Numbered from the stretch's first letter, positions 37,990 to 49,558 are shown. The stretch: DNA of 64,000 nt from Bagarius yarrelli (GCA_005784505.1 VCAZ01000022.1:3737195-3801194), one strand, 5' to 3'. Numbers and translations: made by a program. Notes: a model not told the origin generated them from the sequence alone.

Positions 37990-38340
37990 CATGAATAATG
38001 AGCAACGCCGCAGCGATGAGGTACAATGTCTGCTTCAGGCACTCAAACAGAAGGCTAAATTAACATCACAGACAATCACTAGGAAAACTAATGAAATCTC
38101 TGCTTCGGCACCTTTTGAGATATGAGTCCATTTGTCATATTATCTCCATAAATTGTTTCCCACTCTCCCGGATGTTTAAGAGAAAAAACCTAAACAGTTG
38201 GTGAAGTTGATTGTATTGGAACTGCTGAGGCATGTGGCACATGGCGTATCAGTCACACCCAATTACAATGCAACTCAAAGAACTAAGCAACTGGGAAATG
38301 CATTTCTCTGCTTGTGACTATGCTTTAAAACTTCATAAAA
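37990..38340. promoter_or_regulatory. Candidate conserved non-coding element
   Basis: TTGCATGAATAATGAGCAAC (octamer-like ATGAATAAT), CGCCGCAGCGATGAGG and CAGTCACACCCAATTACAAT occur in single-copy DNA just outside a V-SINE. A 71-codon open frame here has no recognisable similarity. Weak evidence. Confidence 0.22.
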
Positions 38341-39560
38341 CATAACAAAATTATCTCACATTTCCTTAGAGAGACAGCGAGTGGAAAGAGAGAGAGAGAG
38401 GAAAAATAAAAAAAAAAGAAAAAAGACCAAGAGCAACACAATATTTCTTTTGTACTTATTCAAAACTATAATTATGTATTCAAAGCCCTGAATATATCCC
38501 AGAATATTTAATAAACCATTCTACTGAGAGACAATATGAAAGATTGATTGAATTCAGATTTTAGAACTAATAACTAAAGTCATTTTTCTATTATCCACAA
38601 GCCAGCATTGAAGGAAAATGGCAGTAGGTAGTAACATTTTCAAGATATCACATGGAGTGCTTAGAGGTGCCATGTTTTATGGTAACTTATCTTGTAGTGC
38701 AAATGCTAATCCTAGCAGAAAAAGATAGCAATATGCTATGGTGTATGTGGCAGTTTCATTTTCATACATGGGAATCCTAGTACAGTTCTAACAACAGAAA
38801 TTAGATCATGTCCCACATGTAGTCTTAGTTTTAGCAACTCAGTTAGCATCCTGGTCTGCATAACAGCATTCACATTGCCAAAGCAATGTATAACTGTATT
38901 AAGAAAACAAGTTTGCTTAGAAAAAGATGCGCACATCCTGTGTGTTTTCTTTTTTTTCTTCTAAAAACAAAAAAAATGTTTACAATTAGAGAGTACCAAA
39001 ATAAAAGTAAACCCTTTACAATCTGGAAGTATGTATTTCTTTAATTTGTATTACCTTAAACGGAGGAGTACTTAAGTAATATTTACTGTTAAAAAAAAAA
39101 AACCCCAAAAAAAACAACTGGTGGTGCCGGTGCCTCCGCGGACCTCAGGGGGTTAAGCAAAACAGCCAGTAAAAAAGTTTTTTTTTTTGTTGTGGGTTTA
39201 CTGGAATGTAAAAACTGAATGGTCTTTTAGGGTTGTCTTTATGTCACTACCTTTGAAAAAAAAAATCAGATAAAAAAATAAACAACTCTGGGCTGGTTGA
39301 TGGTGATGTACTGAATGTATATAGGCATATTCAAGGGTTAAGCTTTTTTTTTTTTCATTATTCATATCAATGTCAAATCAAAATTCAATTAGAGAATGGA
39401 GAAAAGGAAATGAACCACAGAGACACTGAAATGTAAATGAAAGAGGAAAAAAACCATAAACATCCACAGGGTTACTGATAAAAAAGCTTGATATATCCAC
39501 CATAGTGATGAAGGGGATAAACACAAGACTTCTAAATCAGACTTTCCACTACTTTTTCAT
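38341..39560. other. Intergenic, nothing recognised
   Basis: GA tract near 38387-38401 and several homopolymer runs; no gene. Confidence 0.6.
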
Positions 39561-39786
39561 GTATTCATTCATCTTCTATACCCGCTTATTCCCTAATTCG
39601 GGGTCACAGGGATCTGCTGGAGTCTATTCCAGCCGTCTCTGAAAGGGCGAAAGACAGAAGGGGTATAACCTGGACAGGTCACAGGGCCAAACACAGAAAC
39701 CGAAGAACCCGGAGTAAACCCACGCAAACACGGAGAGAACCTGGGCTGAGAGGCAACAGTGCTAACCACTAATCCACCGTGCTGCC
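39561..39786 (-). mobile_element. V-SINE, minus strand, internally shortened
   Basis: CTAATTCGGGGTCACAGGGA to AACCCACGCAAACACGGAG, then a shortened head ending CACCGTGCTGCC. The CA tract and the ACATGTTTTTGG block are missing. An L2-like tail starts about 35 bp downstream. Confidence 0.8.
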
Positions 39787-39820
39787 TTTTACTACTTTTC
39801 TTATTAATAAGATTTTGTCT

Positions 39821-40152
39821 CAAACATTTTTTTGTAAGCACACTCACTTTACAATGCTATTTGCACAGTACCGTTGTAATTTGCACATTTCGTTCTAACA
39901 CATCTACAGTATGGTTGGCGCTATGTCCCGTCCTCTACTGTCTTTTTGTACTGTCCTTGTTATGTTTGTATTGTTTATTGCACTGTCTGTTTCTGCACTG
40001 ACATGCACTTTATGTTTATCTGTTTAGTGGCTCTTTGTAAATTCTATGTTTTTGTGTAGCACCAGGGGGTCCTGGAGAAACGTTATTTCATTTCACTGTG
40101 TACTGCATTCTGCTATATATGATTGAAATGACAATAAATCTCCCTGAACCTT
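39821..40152 (+). mobile_element. L2-like LINE 3' tail, second copy
   Basis: Nearly the same 3' UTR as at 12.1-12.48 kb: GTAAGCACACTCACTTTACA, GTTGGCGCTATGTCCCGTCC, GTGTAGCACCAGGGGGTCCT and TTGAAATGACAATAAATCTC. No coding part remains. Small indels separate the two copies. Confidence 0.8.
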
Positions 40153-41100
40153 AAAGAAAAATCTTAAAGAAATGAAATAATGGTAACCCATGATAAAAGA
40201 AATGTTTTTAAAAGGAGTTCACATTAAGAAGGACTTCCTGGAACAATCCAATTAAGTAAGGAAAACACATTTTTGGAGTGTTTTACATCAATCTATTTAT
40301 AGCAGGACAGCCTTAAATGCTTATGCAATGTAGATTTTACTCTACAACAGTCTTATAAAGCTAAGAAAACTTACATATGCCAAGGTTGATTTTTCTCCAC
40401 TGGCATGATTAAAGCGTTTCGAAATAAATCAATTAGGTTTGTGCATTTAAAGCACTTTGGTTGCCTATAAAAATTGCCAGCTGTATAAATTAAAATAAGC
40501 TTTTTATAAAAAAGAAAACACTTTCAATCCAAATGCCTGTAACTCTGTTAATGGAAAGCTCCAAACCCCGGGACAGCAGGAGAACAAAACAACACATCTC
40601 TATCATCTATATCCTCGACATCCGCTTGTTTGTTTTTACTTTACGATATCTGTATCTGTCTGTCTACTTTAATTTGTGTGAAATGCAATGCTTCTCTATT
40701 TGACTTGTTCGGTCTTTGTCAGATACGGTGTGGAAAAAACGAAAGCATTTCTTTCTTTTTTTTTTTTTTTTTTTTTTTACAGGAATCTTCCTCCATTAAT
40801 TTTAACTCAAAACTGAGCAGATTTCAAAAAATATTAGCTTGATTTAATTACTTATGACTTCTATTTTAACTACCTTTTTATAATGATTTTATGTAATCTA
40901 TTTTCTATTTTGCGGCACTTTGTACTTACAGTTATTACGTTCATGTAAATATCTTGAAATCTGTAAACTTTTCTATTTTGCACTTATACTGCAGTTTATT
41001 CATTTACCTTAAGAATTTATTTATATTATTTATATTTATATAAATCAGTCATTGTGTTATATTTCATTTACTTTTTTCTTCTGTCCTGTATAGCTAATTT
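40153..41100. other. Intergenic, nothing recognised
   Basis: A T run (about 40758-40779) ends in TTTACAG, which looks like a splice acceptor, but no coding sequence follows. Confidence 0.55.
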
Positions 41101-41305
41101 ATTTATTCATTCATTCATTCATTCATTCATTCATCTTCTATACCCGCTTATTTCCTAATTCAGGGTCACAGGGATCTGCTGGAGTCTATCCCAGCCCTCT
41201 CTGGAAGGGTGAAAGGCTAGGACGGGTACACCCTGGACAGGTCACCAGTCCATCACAGGGCCACACACACACTCAGACTCACTCCTATGGGCAATTTAGA
41301 ACAAT
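41101..41305 (-). mobile_element. V-SINE, minus strand, 5'-truncated
   Basis: Eight or so ATTC units, then CTAATTCAGGGTCACAGGGA and CCACACACACACTCAGACTC to TATGGGCAATTTAGAACA. The core and tRNA head are missing, as expected for a 5'-truncated retroposed copy. Confidence 0.8.
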
Positions 41306-41354
41306 TTATAAACAATTTACTACATGTTGTTCTGTGTATAAGTGTGTATGTAAC

Positions 41355-41512
41355 TAGGAGCTGGTAGCTCAGTAGTTAAGGTGTCAGGCTGCTAAGCAGA
41401 TGATTGAGGGTTCAATTCCCAGCGCCACCAAGCTACCATTGCCAGGCCCCTGTCAGTTGCTCAGTTATGTAAGATTGTGATAAATGTAAGCGCTGGATAA
41501 AGGTGTTGGGTG
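41355..41512 (+). mobile_element. tRNA-derived SINE, nearly full length
   Basis: AGCTGGTAGCTCAGTAGTTA (A box), GAGGGTTCAATTCCCAGCGC (B box), CACCAAGCTACCATTGCC and tail TAAATGTAAGCGCTGGATAA. Although the head looks like a tRNA gene, it has the SINE body and no clean acceptor stem. Confidence 0.8.
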
Positions 41513-41699
41513 GAGGGGATGAAGTGATGGATAGAGTGTAGACTCAATAACATGGCTAGTTACTTTTGACCTACTAGGTTGCGAAGGTTTAAAGGTTTTT
41601 GATTATATATTTATAAGAGCCTTTTCTTTATTGAACTTATTTGCTTTAACAGAAAATCAATGAGACATGAGTCTATGAGTAATCATTGCAGAAATGTCA

Positions 41700-42185
41700 G
41701 TTGTCATTCAGGCTAGGAAAACCACACCCCACCCCGCCCCACCCACCACCACCATCACCACCACATCCCGAAAGTACCCTATCAGATTCAGATCTGGTAA
41801 CTGGGGAGACCACTAAAGGACACCAAAGTCATTAATGTGTCCATGAACCACTTTAAGATGATTTGTTCTTTAGGGCGTGTTATTATGTTTCGAGTAGCTA
41901 TTATAACAGAGATCAATTGTGGCCATGAAGGAATGGATCTGGTCAGCAACAATACTCAAAAACTTCAATTAAGGCTCAATTATTATTTAAGAGCCTAGTA
42001 AGTGTGCTAAAGTCATTCCCTATAGCTTAACATGACCAATATCAGCCCACATTATTAAAACTATGCAGGTTATGTTCATGGATTCAGGCTGAAGGTATCA
42101 GACTTTGACCTTAACATCTATGTTTCACAGCAAACATATTTTTAGACTTCCACTAATAAACCTGTGCCCATTTCTGTCCTCAGAT
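41700..42185 (-). mobile_element. Decayed Tc1-like element, minus strand
   Basis: ATCAGATTCAGATCTGGTAA (minus strand CCAGATCTGAATC, reading PDLN) and GGTCAGCAACAATACTCAAA match a common fish Tc1-like repeat. A C-rich, CACCACCAC tract at 41718-41765 precedes it. No open frame is left. Confidence 0.55.
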
Positions 42186-42770
42186 TTCTGTTTTTATCTT
42201 ACAGAAGTGGAAGATGGTGTGCTGTTGTAATTCACCCGTCTTAATGTTTTATACGCATTCTAAGATGCTTTTATCTTTACTACTGTTGCAACACTGTATA
42301 ATAAAGTTATGATATGCCTGATATGCCTGTATGTGTGTGCATCTTGTTTTACATGCATATTTGATTATTTCTGTATTTTCACCAAGTTTGATTAGTTTTT
42401 TGTCCATCGATGCACAAGAAGCACATGCTTATTACATTGCACTTTACATTCATGTTACAATATACATAACATTGTGTCTTATCAGTGATTAAAAGAGTCA
42501 AACCGTCAGCTGATGTCGGAACACCAAACACACAACGCAGACTAGACCGGCCACATTCAGTCATCCTGACATCAGTATTTTTTTATGAATTGAATTCTTT
42601 AATTCCCTCTCATTAAGCAAGTTTGAGGCAACACTGGCAAGAAAAAACTATGTAGGATGATGAGACAAAACCTTGAAAGAAATTAAAACCCATTCTCAAC
42701 TGGCTGACACTGGAACGTGTAATTAAAGATAATAACTTTAACATAACATAAAGTCACTGTTATATCTAAC

Positions 42771-43040
42771 ATTCATTCATTCATCTTCTATACCTGCTTA
42801 TTCACTAATTTGGGGTCACGGGGGTCTGCTGGAGTCTATCCCAGCGTCTCTGAAAGAACGAAAGACAGAAGGGGTACAACCCCGGACAGGTGGCCAGTCC
42901 ACACACACACTTACACATAAACTCACTCCTATGGGAAATTTAGAATCACTGATCAACCTAACATACATGTTTTTTGGACTATGGGAGGAAACCAGAATAC
43001 TCTACACAGAAAGACCCGGGAATCGAACCCGGGACCTTCT
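42771..43040 (-). mobile_element. V-SINE, minus strand, internally shortened
   Basis: ATTC tail, CTAATTTGGGGTCACGGGGG, ACATACATGTTTTTTGGACT, then directly AAAGACCCGGGAATCGAACC; part of the core is deleted. Confidence 0.8.
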
Positions 43041-43539
43041 TATATATCCACACTATACATATATAAATACTGCCTCATGCACAAGTAATGAATACCATAC
43101 CTGCCTCTGACCTCACATTTATCTTCTATTAGTATGACCACTATAACCTAATAAAAAATATTTCCCTTTGTGATATTACATTTTTCTTTTATAACAGAAA
43201 CATGCATGTGCTCACTTCACTATAAACATATAAATAGTTCTAAATAAAGGAAGGCCATTTTTCAAGTGATGTCAAAACAGCAGTTTCTTAATGTCGTCTC
43301 ATTAAAAGCTTCCCTGTGTATTCGGATACAGTACTGCTCCGTAGACAGCCTTTCTTCTATCATCCCAAATATTCTAATAAAGTGTGTTCCTGTGACATTT
43401 CTCTGTAGGGGCTCAAGCTGTTGAACAATTCCTTCCAGGAAATCATTTAAATAAGATTAATTTAATATAATAAGCAAATGATCATACAAGGCTTCGGCGC
43501 TACTTTTACACTCTTAGTTATAACGGAATTTGTTTATTA

Positions 43540-43815
43540 TAAAATACACAGCATGTCTTTACTGTTTGTGGACACCTTATGCCTATTAACCACACCCACG
43601 TTAATGTGTTTTCCTAAAAGTATAAAAAATGTATTTTATGTTGACATATTTCATTATTTTTTATACATTAAGAGGCCCTAACACTGTTCCTGCATGACAA
43701 TGCCCATGTCTCTAAGCTCCATGAAGACATAGGTTGTTATGATTGGACAGGAAGAACTTGGGTATTCTGTACCTCAACTCCACTGAACACCTTTGGGTGA
43801 CCTAGAACGGGGCAC
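43540..43815 (+). mobile_element. Decayed Tc1/mariner-like fragment
   Basis: GTTTGTGGACACCTTATGCC is close to the outer end of the family; TGTTCCTGCATGACAATGCC and CCACTGAACACCTTTGGGTG are its C-terminal transposase region. Deletions break the frame. Confidence 0.55.
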
Positions 43816-44859
43816 CACTAAGGGTGGGGGGAGTTAGGTTGATTCTAAGCACATTGCGGGCCCCTCTATCCTAGTGCCCAAAATTGCTAGCGACACTCCT
43901 GACTGGAACACAGACTGCATTACTTAATATTAGTGCTATTGTCGCTAAATGAGCAAATTCTCACAGTCATGAGTCAAAAGTTTTTTTCTGTTGGTTGAGT
44001 GTTAATGATAGGTAAGCAAGTGAGAAAAATACAAATTAAAAGTGATAGTCAGGGTCTATACTTTTAACTCTACAGCACATGAGATTATTGTGCATTTTTG
44101 GGATTGTTATAAATGCATATCATACATAATATGACACAAGCCCGGTTTCCATCTTAACTTAAACTGAAAATCTTTTCAAATGTAAAAATAAAGAAAATTA
44201 TACGTTTTAGGTCTTTTCAGCGATCGGCTGATGGTGGCTAATGCTAGTTATACCATACGTACTCCACTGTTCCACAATTTCTGTCTATTCTGAATTGTTC
44301 CATACTGTAATTTCAGTATTCGATTTCTTTTGTACTATTTTTTAAATCCATTTATTACATACTCTGCGCTTTCATTTCTCTGCAAGTTAAATAATGCATC
44401 TAACTGTGTATGTGACAAATACATTCCTGAATCTAAAAGTATTAAGAAATACCATTTGACACTGACTCTTACCATTTCTTAACACTTCAGTGACCTGCTT
44501 TTAGTGCCGTTGGGGAATATTCTTTGATGAATAATGGATAGATTTTTCTTTACAGGGTGAAAGAAGAGTCCAGTGGGTCTACCAGATTTTTTTACACTTT
44601 AAACTGCAAAAGCAAAAAGGGTTATTTACACAATGCCACTACCATTTTTTCTGTAAGCCACTTCAGTCATTGATAATTCGGTGCATACTGTGAATACTGC
44701 GTTTGACACCTTTAAGAAAAATAAAATAAAACACCAAAAGCCTTTTATTTCACCTCTTCTTATCATGGAGGGTCTTTCTAACGATCTAAAAATTCATAAC
44801 AGCTAACGATACTTGATATAGCAATATGGAGAATATATTGCATATTGTGCACATCTGCA

Positions 44860-45660
44860 ATGTGGAGAAACCAGATTGACCCATGTGAATTTAATTCATC
44901 ACACTGCAGCTGCGAAAGCAGAAGTAAATTTTTTAAATCGGATCCTTACCGAACGAACGTCTGAAGTGATTGATTGTCTCTCTCTGCATCCTGTTTGTGC
45001 TATAGATCCTGCTTTCTGAAATGCACACATGTTTATAGGATTGCGGAGAGAAATAATGATACATCAGCACTGCAGGTTAGAGAGGGGGGGTAGACAACTG
45101 AGCCAGAGACATACAAGATCAATTTAAGGTGACTGCCTAACGCAGAGTAATGCAATGAGTAATTTATAACCTTAAGTGAAACATATGGGAGACAGAGGGA
45201 TATATGGAGGAGAATGGCTACCTGGGGAATGATGAGGCGTGGAGCTTAATTAGCTGTACACCGAGAGATATCTTACCGCACAGTACACAGTGGCTGGCAT
45301 TTGAATCTATTCCACCAGAGAGTATCCCTGATTGGTGTGGTGACCTCCAGGTTCCCCAATTTATCCTATACCGGGAAGTTCGGAACAGCTTCAGCCCCAG
45401 AGCCCTGGATTGCAAGGTTTTATCGGGTTTATCATCCCTAAAAGAGCCAGGCAGCTTATTAGTAATATTAAGCATCATAGCAATAATATGGTGCTGTAGT
45501 ATGGAGCACTAATGACTGGCAAGAACGCTCCACCACAGCTTAATAAAGAAAGAGACTGCAGAGATGTTCCGAGGTGATTTTAGAGAAGACATGATTGGAA
45601 AATTTACAGTCAGCAGTTACTGCTCCCTGTGCAAACCTTTCAAGTTGAACTAATTTAAAA
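44860..45660. promoter_or_regulatory. Candidate conserved non-coding element
   Basis: High-complexity, repeat-free DNA, less AT-rich than its surroundings, with homeodomain-like TTAATTAG (45246-45253). Open frames of 102 codons (+, 45204-45512) and 86 codons (-) overlap each other, have no recognisable protein similarity, and fit a region under low mutation rather than a gene. Conservation was not tested; the call rests on composition and lack of repeats. Confidence 0.3.
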
Positions 45661-46352
45661 GTGATTGAATACATATCAATGTTTGGCACAGGGAAGCATT
45701 TTCATGCCTGGAAACCGTATGCAAGGGGGCAGGGCAATGCAGCTATAGATTAAAAAAAAACAGCATGCAAAAACAGCATGCTATATCAGTCAAACCACCC
45801 TATGCTGTATTAGGAGAATAACCAATGAGCTACAAAGGATAATTAACCATCAGCTAGTTCAGTTTGCTGTAGCTACATAAATGATGGCTTTGTTATAATC
45901 TAGATGCATTAAAGAGAAGAGCAGTAAAGGTAAAATAAGACTTCTTAAAACTACAAGTGTTTCCTGTATTTTTAAAAGTTTCAAGTTTATCCTTTTGGGT
46001 GTATTTTACAAATATTATAGTATTTTAACAAATCTGTTTACTCCCAACAGAAAATGAGGGATAAAATATCATTCAAAAGACTTCTATTATGGCTACCACA
46101 CAGGAGCATTCGTCAGGTTGATGTCTTTTTACGAACTGAACTGAATAACAAACCGAGCTAGCAACAATTTAAACATCTGGAAACGTTAAAATTGTTGTGT
46201 GAAAATAAAGTAAAAATTATTTTGCAGGATGGGTTACGTTATAAATCAAAGATCAAGAATGGAAAGATTTCTTGTTAATATATATACATATATAAAAAAA
46301 AATCAATTTTCAATCAATTATTGCTTGTCAGAGGTTAGCCATCTATATTTTT

Positions 46353-46632
46353 ACGTTTACAGCATTTAGCAGACATTTTTATCCAGAATGATTTAAATTC
46401 ACGTGAGCAATTGAGGATTAAGAGCCTCGCACAAGAGCCCAGCAATGGCAACTTAGTGATTCTGGAAATCACTGGAGAGCGACTTACATTTATCTCTTTT
46501 ATACAACTGAGCAACTGGAGGTTGAGGGCCTTGCTCAGAGGCCCAGCAGGGGTAGATTGGTGGTGCTGGGAATCGAACCCCGGTCTTCAAATTGGTAGTC
46601 TAACACCTTAACTATTGCGCAACCATCTCTTA
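46353..46632 (-). mobile_element. Two adjacent tRNA-derived SINE copies, minus strand
   Basis: First part, 46353-46470: TTTACAGCATTTAGCAGACA and AATTGAGGATTAAGAGCCTC, ending before the tRNA head. Second part, 46473-46632: GAGCGACTTACATTTATCTC, CAACTGGAGGTTGAGGGCCT, GGTGCTGGGAATCGAACCCC and AACACCTTAACTATTGCGCA. The two share orientation, so one inserted beside or into the other. Confidence 0.8.
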
Positions 46633-47535
46633 AACTAACTTACTTTATATTTAGCAGGACATCTTAAGCACTTATCTACCACTTTCATAATCACATCTGG
46701 TATGTTTTCACATATAATTTCTGGTGTAAACTGTAAATTTTGCACTATATGAAACCACAGGTGAAAGAAAGAAAAGAAAAAAAAACAACATAAATGCATG
46801 GCTGTTGGAAATGTTCGTCTCTATGCGGGAATGAATTTTTCAACATTTCCCCAAACCTAATCGCTCCGTTTTTAACAGCACTGCCCTTATGCTCTTTGGT
46901 GCTTTTTGCAAACTGGCAACAGCCGAAAAATGATCTAATAACAATGATAAAAAAAAGTTTTTTGCGCTGTACATAGCTCCCTGTGGATAACTTATTGCTT
47001 TGTAACTTAGACAGCATTCAGTCCTTTTCTACAAATAACCTATACCCTCTGAGAGCTCAGATACACTTAATAACCCATGATGTAGATCTTTATAGCTATT
47101 GCATATTCCATTGCTTCCAGACACGCGTAAACAAGCTCTTTCTGGACTTAAACAGAACTTAATTTCTTCTCCAGAAGGGATACAGTTTAGTAGAGGAGCA
47201 GGTGGGCAGCCAGTTAAAGTTTGTAGTTAATGTTTTAAATAGCACAAGTTGTTCATTCTGTCTTAAAAAAAAAACAGTGTATTGTTACAAGTCTCTGTTT
47301 ATTTTAGCAGTTGATAATAGGATCACAAGTAACTGAATTATTTACTGGATTACGAGAAAATACAAAAATATTTTAATATTAATTTAAATAAAAATTGAAA
47401 AGAGGAATTACATATTGGTGTTATCATACTAAATTGCAATAAAACAGCATATTGAATATATTTACTAACCAAAAGTAACATTATTTAAATTACAAACTGT
47501 ATTGAAAATAAAGTTTAATCAAAACACTGTACAGG

Positions 47536-47574
<39 letters not shown>

Positions 47575-47959
47575 TGTCCCTGCTGCACTAATAAAGTAGC
47601 TATAAAGCAATGAAGCTCAAGTCTCATAACCTGTAATATAAAAAACAATATATTAAAACGTTAACAAAGGCAAAATTAAAAACAATAAACTTTACTTAAT
47701 TATAACTAATTATAATCAAAAATATAATCTGAAATTATACTGATATGCCTAAACTGGCAAAAACGGTAAATTAGAGCATAATTAGATAGAATTTTTATTA
47801 CATTAGCATAAAAAACAAAGTTAAAAAGTTGTTCTTCATTTTTTTTTTTAAAAAAGTACCATTAAGATTTTAACCTATTTTACAACTTTTTTGCACCGAA
47901 CTAGTTTCTATATAATAATCTTCATGTGTTTTATGTAGCTTGAGGGTTCATAAGACACT
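46633..47959. other. AT-rich intergenic DNA
   Basis: Only the AAT tract at 47538-47571 stands out. The 60- and 90-codon frames at 46745-47017 lie on opposite strands of the same DNA and have no support. Confidence 0.6.
47538..47571. repeat. AAT trinucleotide microsatellite
   Basis: Eleven AAT units. Confidence 0.95.
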
Positions 47960-48310
47960 AATGTGTCTAGGGTTAGATATGTAACCTTGGTTTCTTGAGG
48001 GAACTAGATGCTGCATCAAAACACTATGGAACGCTTCCTGTTTAACCGCAGTCTTGAAGCACATGTAAAATTAGACCAATTATGCTCACAGTGCGTCATG
48101 GACGGGGTATATTCATCAATCAGAAGAAGCATCCAGCTAGTGAGACTATGGCAGGTTGATTGCCACCCTGAGCTGGCTTTAAAGGGGCCGTGACTGGGGA
48201 TTGCCCATAGTGACTGCTAGATTCAGGTGATACAAGTGGAAGATGTGTGCTGGGGGGACCAGCCTGCCACATTACAGATGACATGACCCTACCTGGGATG
48301 GTGGTCACTT
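47960..48310. mobile_element. Decayed teleost interspersed repeat
   Basis: GTAACCTTGGTTTCTTGAGG, GAACTAGATGCTGCATCAAA, CACTATGGAACGCTTCCTG and GAAGCACATGTAAAATTAGA resemble a non-coding fish repeat whose usual text is 'gttccctgag.. gaacgagacgctgcgtc'. Recognised from memory only. It lies about 1.2 kb upstream of nptx1. Confidence 0.45.
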
Positions 48311-48544
48311 AGTAAACGTTCCCAAAAACGAGTTTTATGGGTCCAAAATTCAAATTCTTAGTCAAAATAGCTTGATCATTAAGGAAATAAAAACATTCGG
48401 GGGTTTTAGTGTATTAATACTGATGGATGTGTAAATGTCACCATATGCTGGGTGCAGTCAGTAACTTTAGGTTAAAAAATAACAGGCACTATAACATATG
48501 CTATTCTGTGTTTATACAGTATATCATAAAACCTGTCTAAAAGT

Positions 48545-48690
48545 CACACTTATCTGATCCTGATTATTATCTCAGCGCCCGATTCTGCCGTCTCATATAT
48601 CTCCAATTAGAACTGTGGATCGCTGTCAACATTGAATTAATTAATCCCAGCATAATTGTTCAAATATTTTATTTTTATAAATGACACAAT
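48545..48690. promoter_or_regulatory. Candidate conserved non-coding element 0.9 kb upstream of nptx1
   Basis: A compact block, CTGATTATTATCTCAGCGCC to CCAGCATAATTG, with GATTATTATCTC, CAATTAGAAC and AATTAATTAATC, which suit homeodomain factors. No repeat match is recognised. The position is right for an nptx1 enhancer. Inference only. Confidence 0.35.
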
Positions 48691-48709
48691 TTACACACCT
48701 AAATTACAT

Positions 48710-48730
48710 CACACACACACACACACACAC
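48710..48730. repeat. CA microsatellite upstream of nptx1
   Basis: About ten CA units, some 850 nt upstream of the nptx1 start codon. Confidence 0.9.
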
Positions 48731-49376
48731 CTAATTTAACATCATTACACATGAACAAAATATCTCATGTTCGCCATCTGTTCTATCATAGGAGATCTCC
48801 TACAGTATGTGTTCAGAGTCATGTTTCTATGTGTGGTCGTGTGTGTGTGCATGGGCAGCCATGTGTCTGCTGCAGAATATTTTAGACCAATAAAATATAT
48901 TGTAGACTTTTGCATGATCTCAAAATGAATTTTATGCATTTTTATTCTGCAGCAAGAGGTACAGGTGTAGGTTCATTAACTTAAGTCCTTAAATTGCAAT
49001 CCTTAAAAATTGTCCTAAAATATTTAATAGCAGATATGCAGTAATTATTTTTAATTTTGCATTTATAACCGAAACTTTATGAACAGGATATGATTTGAGG
49101 TTTCGGTTTCCAGTCTTAGAATAAAACGTATCAAAAAATGTGTGCGGAAAGTTAAAGTTTTATCTTGTTTTTATTGTAGTTAGTGGTTTTTAAAGCCTTT
49201 ATATTTTTAGTGAAAATGTCCCTGACACAGAAAAGAACATGTTACATATTTCTTAGCATTTATATGACTTCATCGGCAAAAAAAACAATAGGATACTAAA
49301 CCTGGCGTTAATAACGGTTTTCCCCTACTGTAATGACACGCTTTCCGCGTGAAGGCGGATATACAAGCTTGACGCT

Positions 49377-49449
49377 GATTGGTCGAAAGGTCCTTTCCCG
49401 TCCATGACGCGGTGAAACCTGTCCGCCGCAGCCCAATGCGCTATATAAA
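49377..49449 (+). promoter_or_regulatory. nptx1 core promoter: TATA box and two CCAAT boxes
   Basis: TATATAAA lies at 49442-49449. A reverse CCAAT box (GATTGG) lies at 49377-49382 and a forward CCAAT at 49433-49437. The stretch is locally CpG-rich (GCGCAGCGCG just downstream of the TATA box) in otherwise AT-rich DNA. Usual TATA spacing puts the transcription start near 49472-49480, giving a 5' UTR of about 80-90 nt without upstream ATGs. TGACGCGG near 49405 resembles half of a CRE, weakly. Confidence 0.7.
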
Positions 49450-49490
49450 CGCGCAGCGCGCCCTAAATCGGATTACACACAGTGAACTGC

Positions 49491-49511
49491 GGACAGCTCC
49501 ACGGTGCTGAA
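49491..49511 (-). promoter_or_regulatory. RE1/NRSE-like site in the nptx1 5' UTR
   Basis: Read on the minus strand this starts TTCAGCACC, an exact left half-site of the REST/NRSF element, followed after 2 nt by GGA as in the canonical RE1. The rest of the right half-site does not match in this orientation; GGACAGC occurs instead on the plus strand at 49491-49497. REST repression of neuron-specific genes from sites near the start is established in general; binding here is inference. Confidence 0.4.
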
Positions 49512-49535
49512 ATCACTCAGCACCCTAGAAGACTC

Positions 49536-49558
49536 CACACACACACACACACACACAC
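49536..49558 (+). repeat. CA microsatellite in the 5' UTR, one base from the nptx1 ATG
   Basis: About eleven CA units end at 49558; one C follows, then the ATG at 49560. The repeat itself supplies the A at -3 of the start context. Confidence 0.9.

Noticed and set aside
40740..40850. Possible exon after a long pyrimidine tract and TTTACAG
   Set aside because: Only a short frame follows, ending soon in a stop, with no homology or donor of note.
41355..41430. tRNA gene
   Set aside because: A and B boxes are present, but they belong to a SINE head: the SINE body and LINE-like tail follow and no proper acceptor stem is seen. The same holds for 3401, 32984 and the minus-strand copies.
45204..45512. 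102-codon plus-strand frame as a small gene
   Set aside because: No recognisable domain, no splice context, and an 86-codon frame on the opposite strand of the same DNA. Kept only as a candidate non-coding element.
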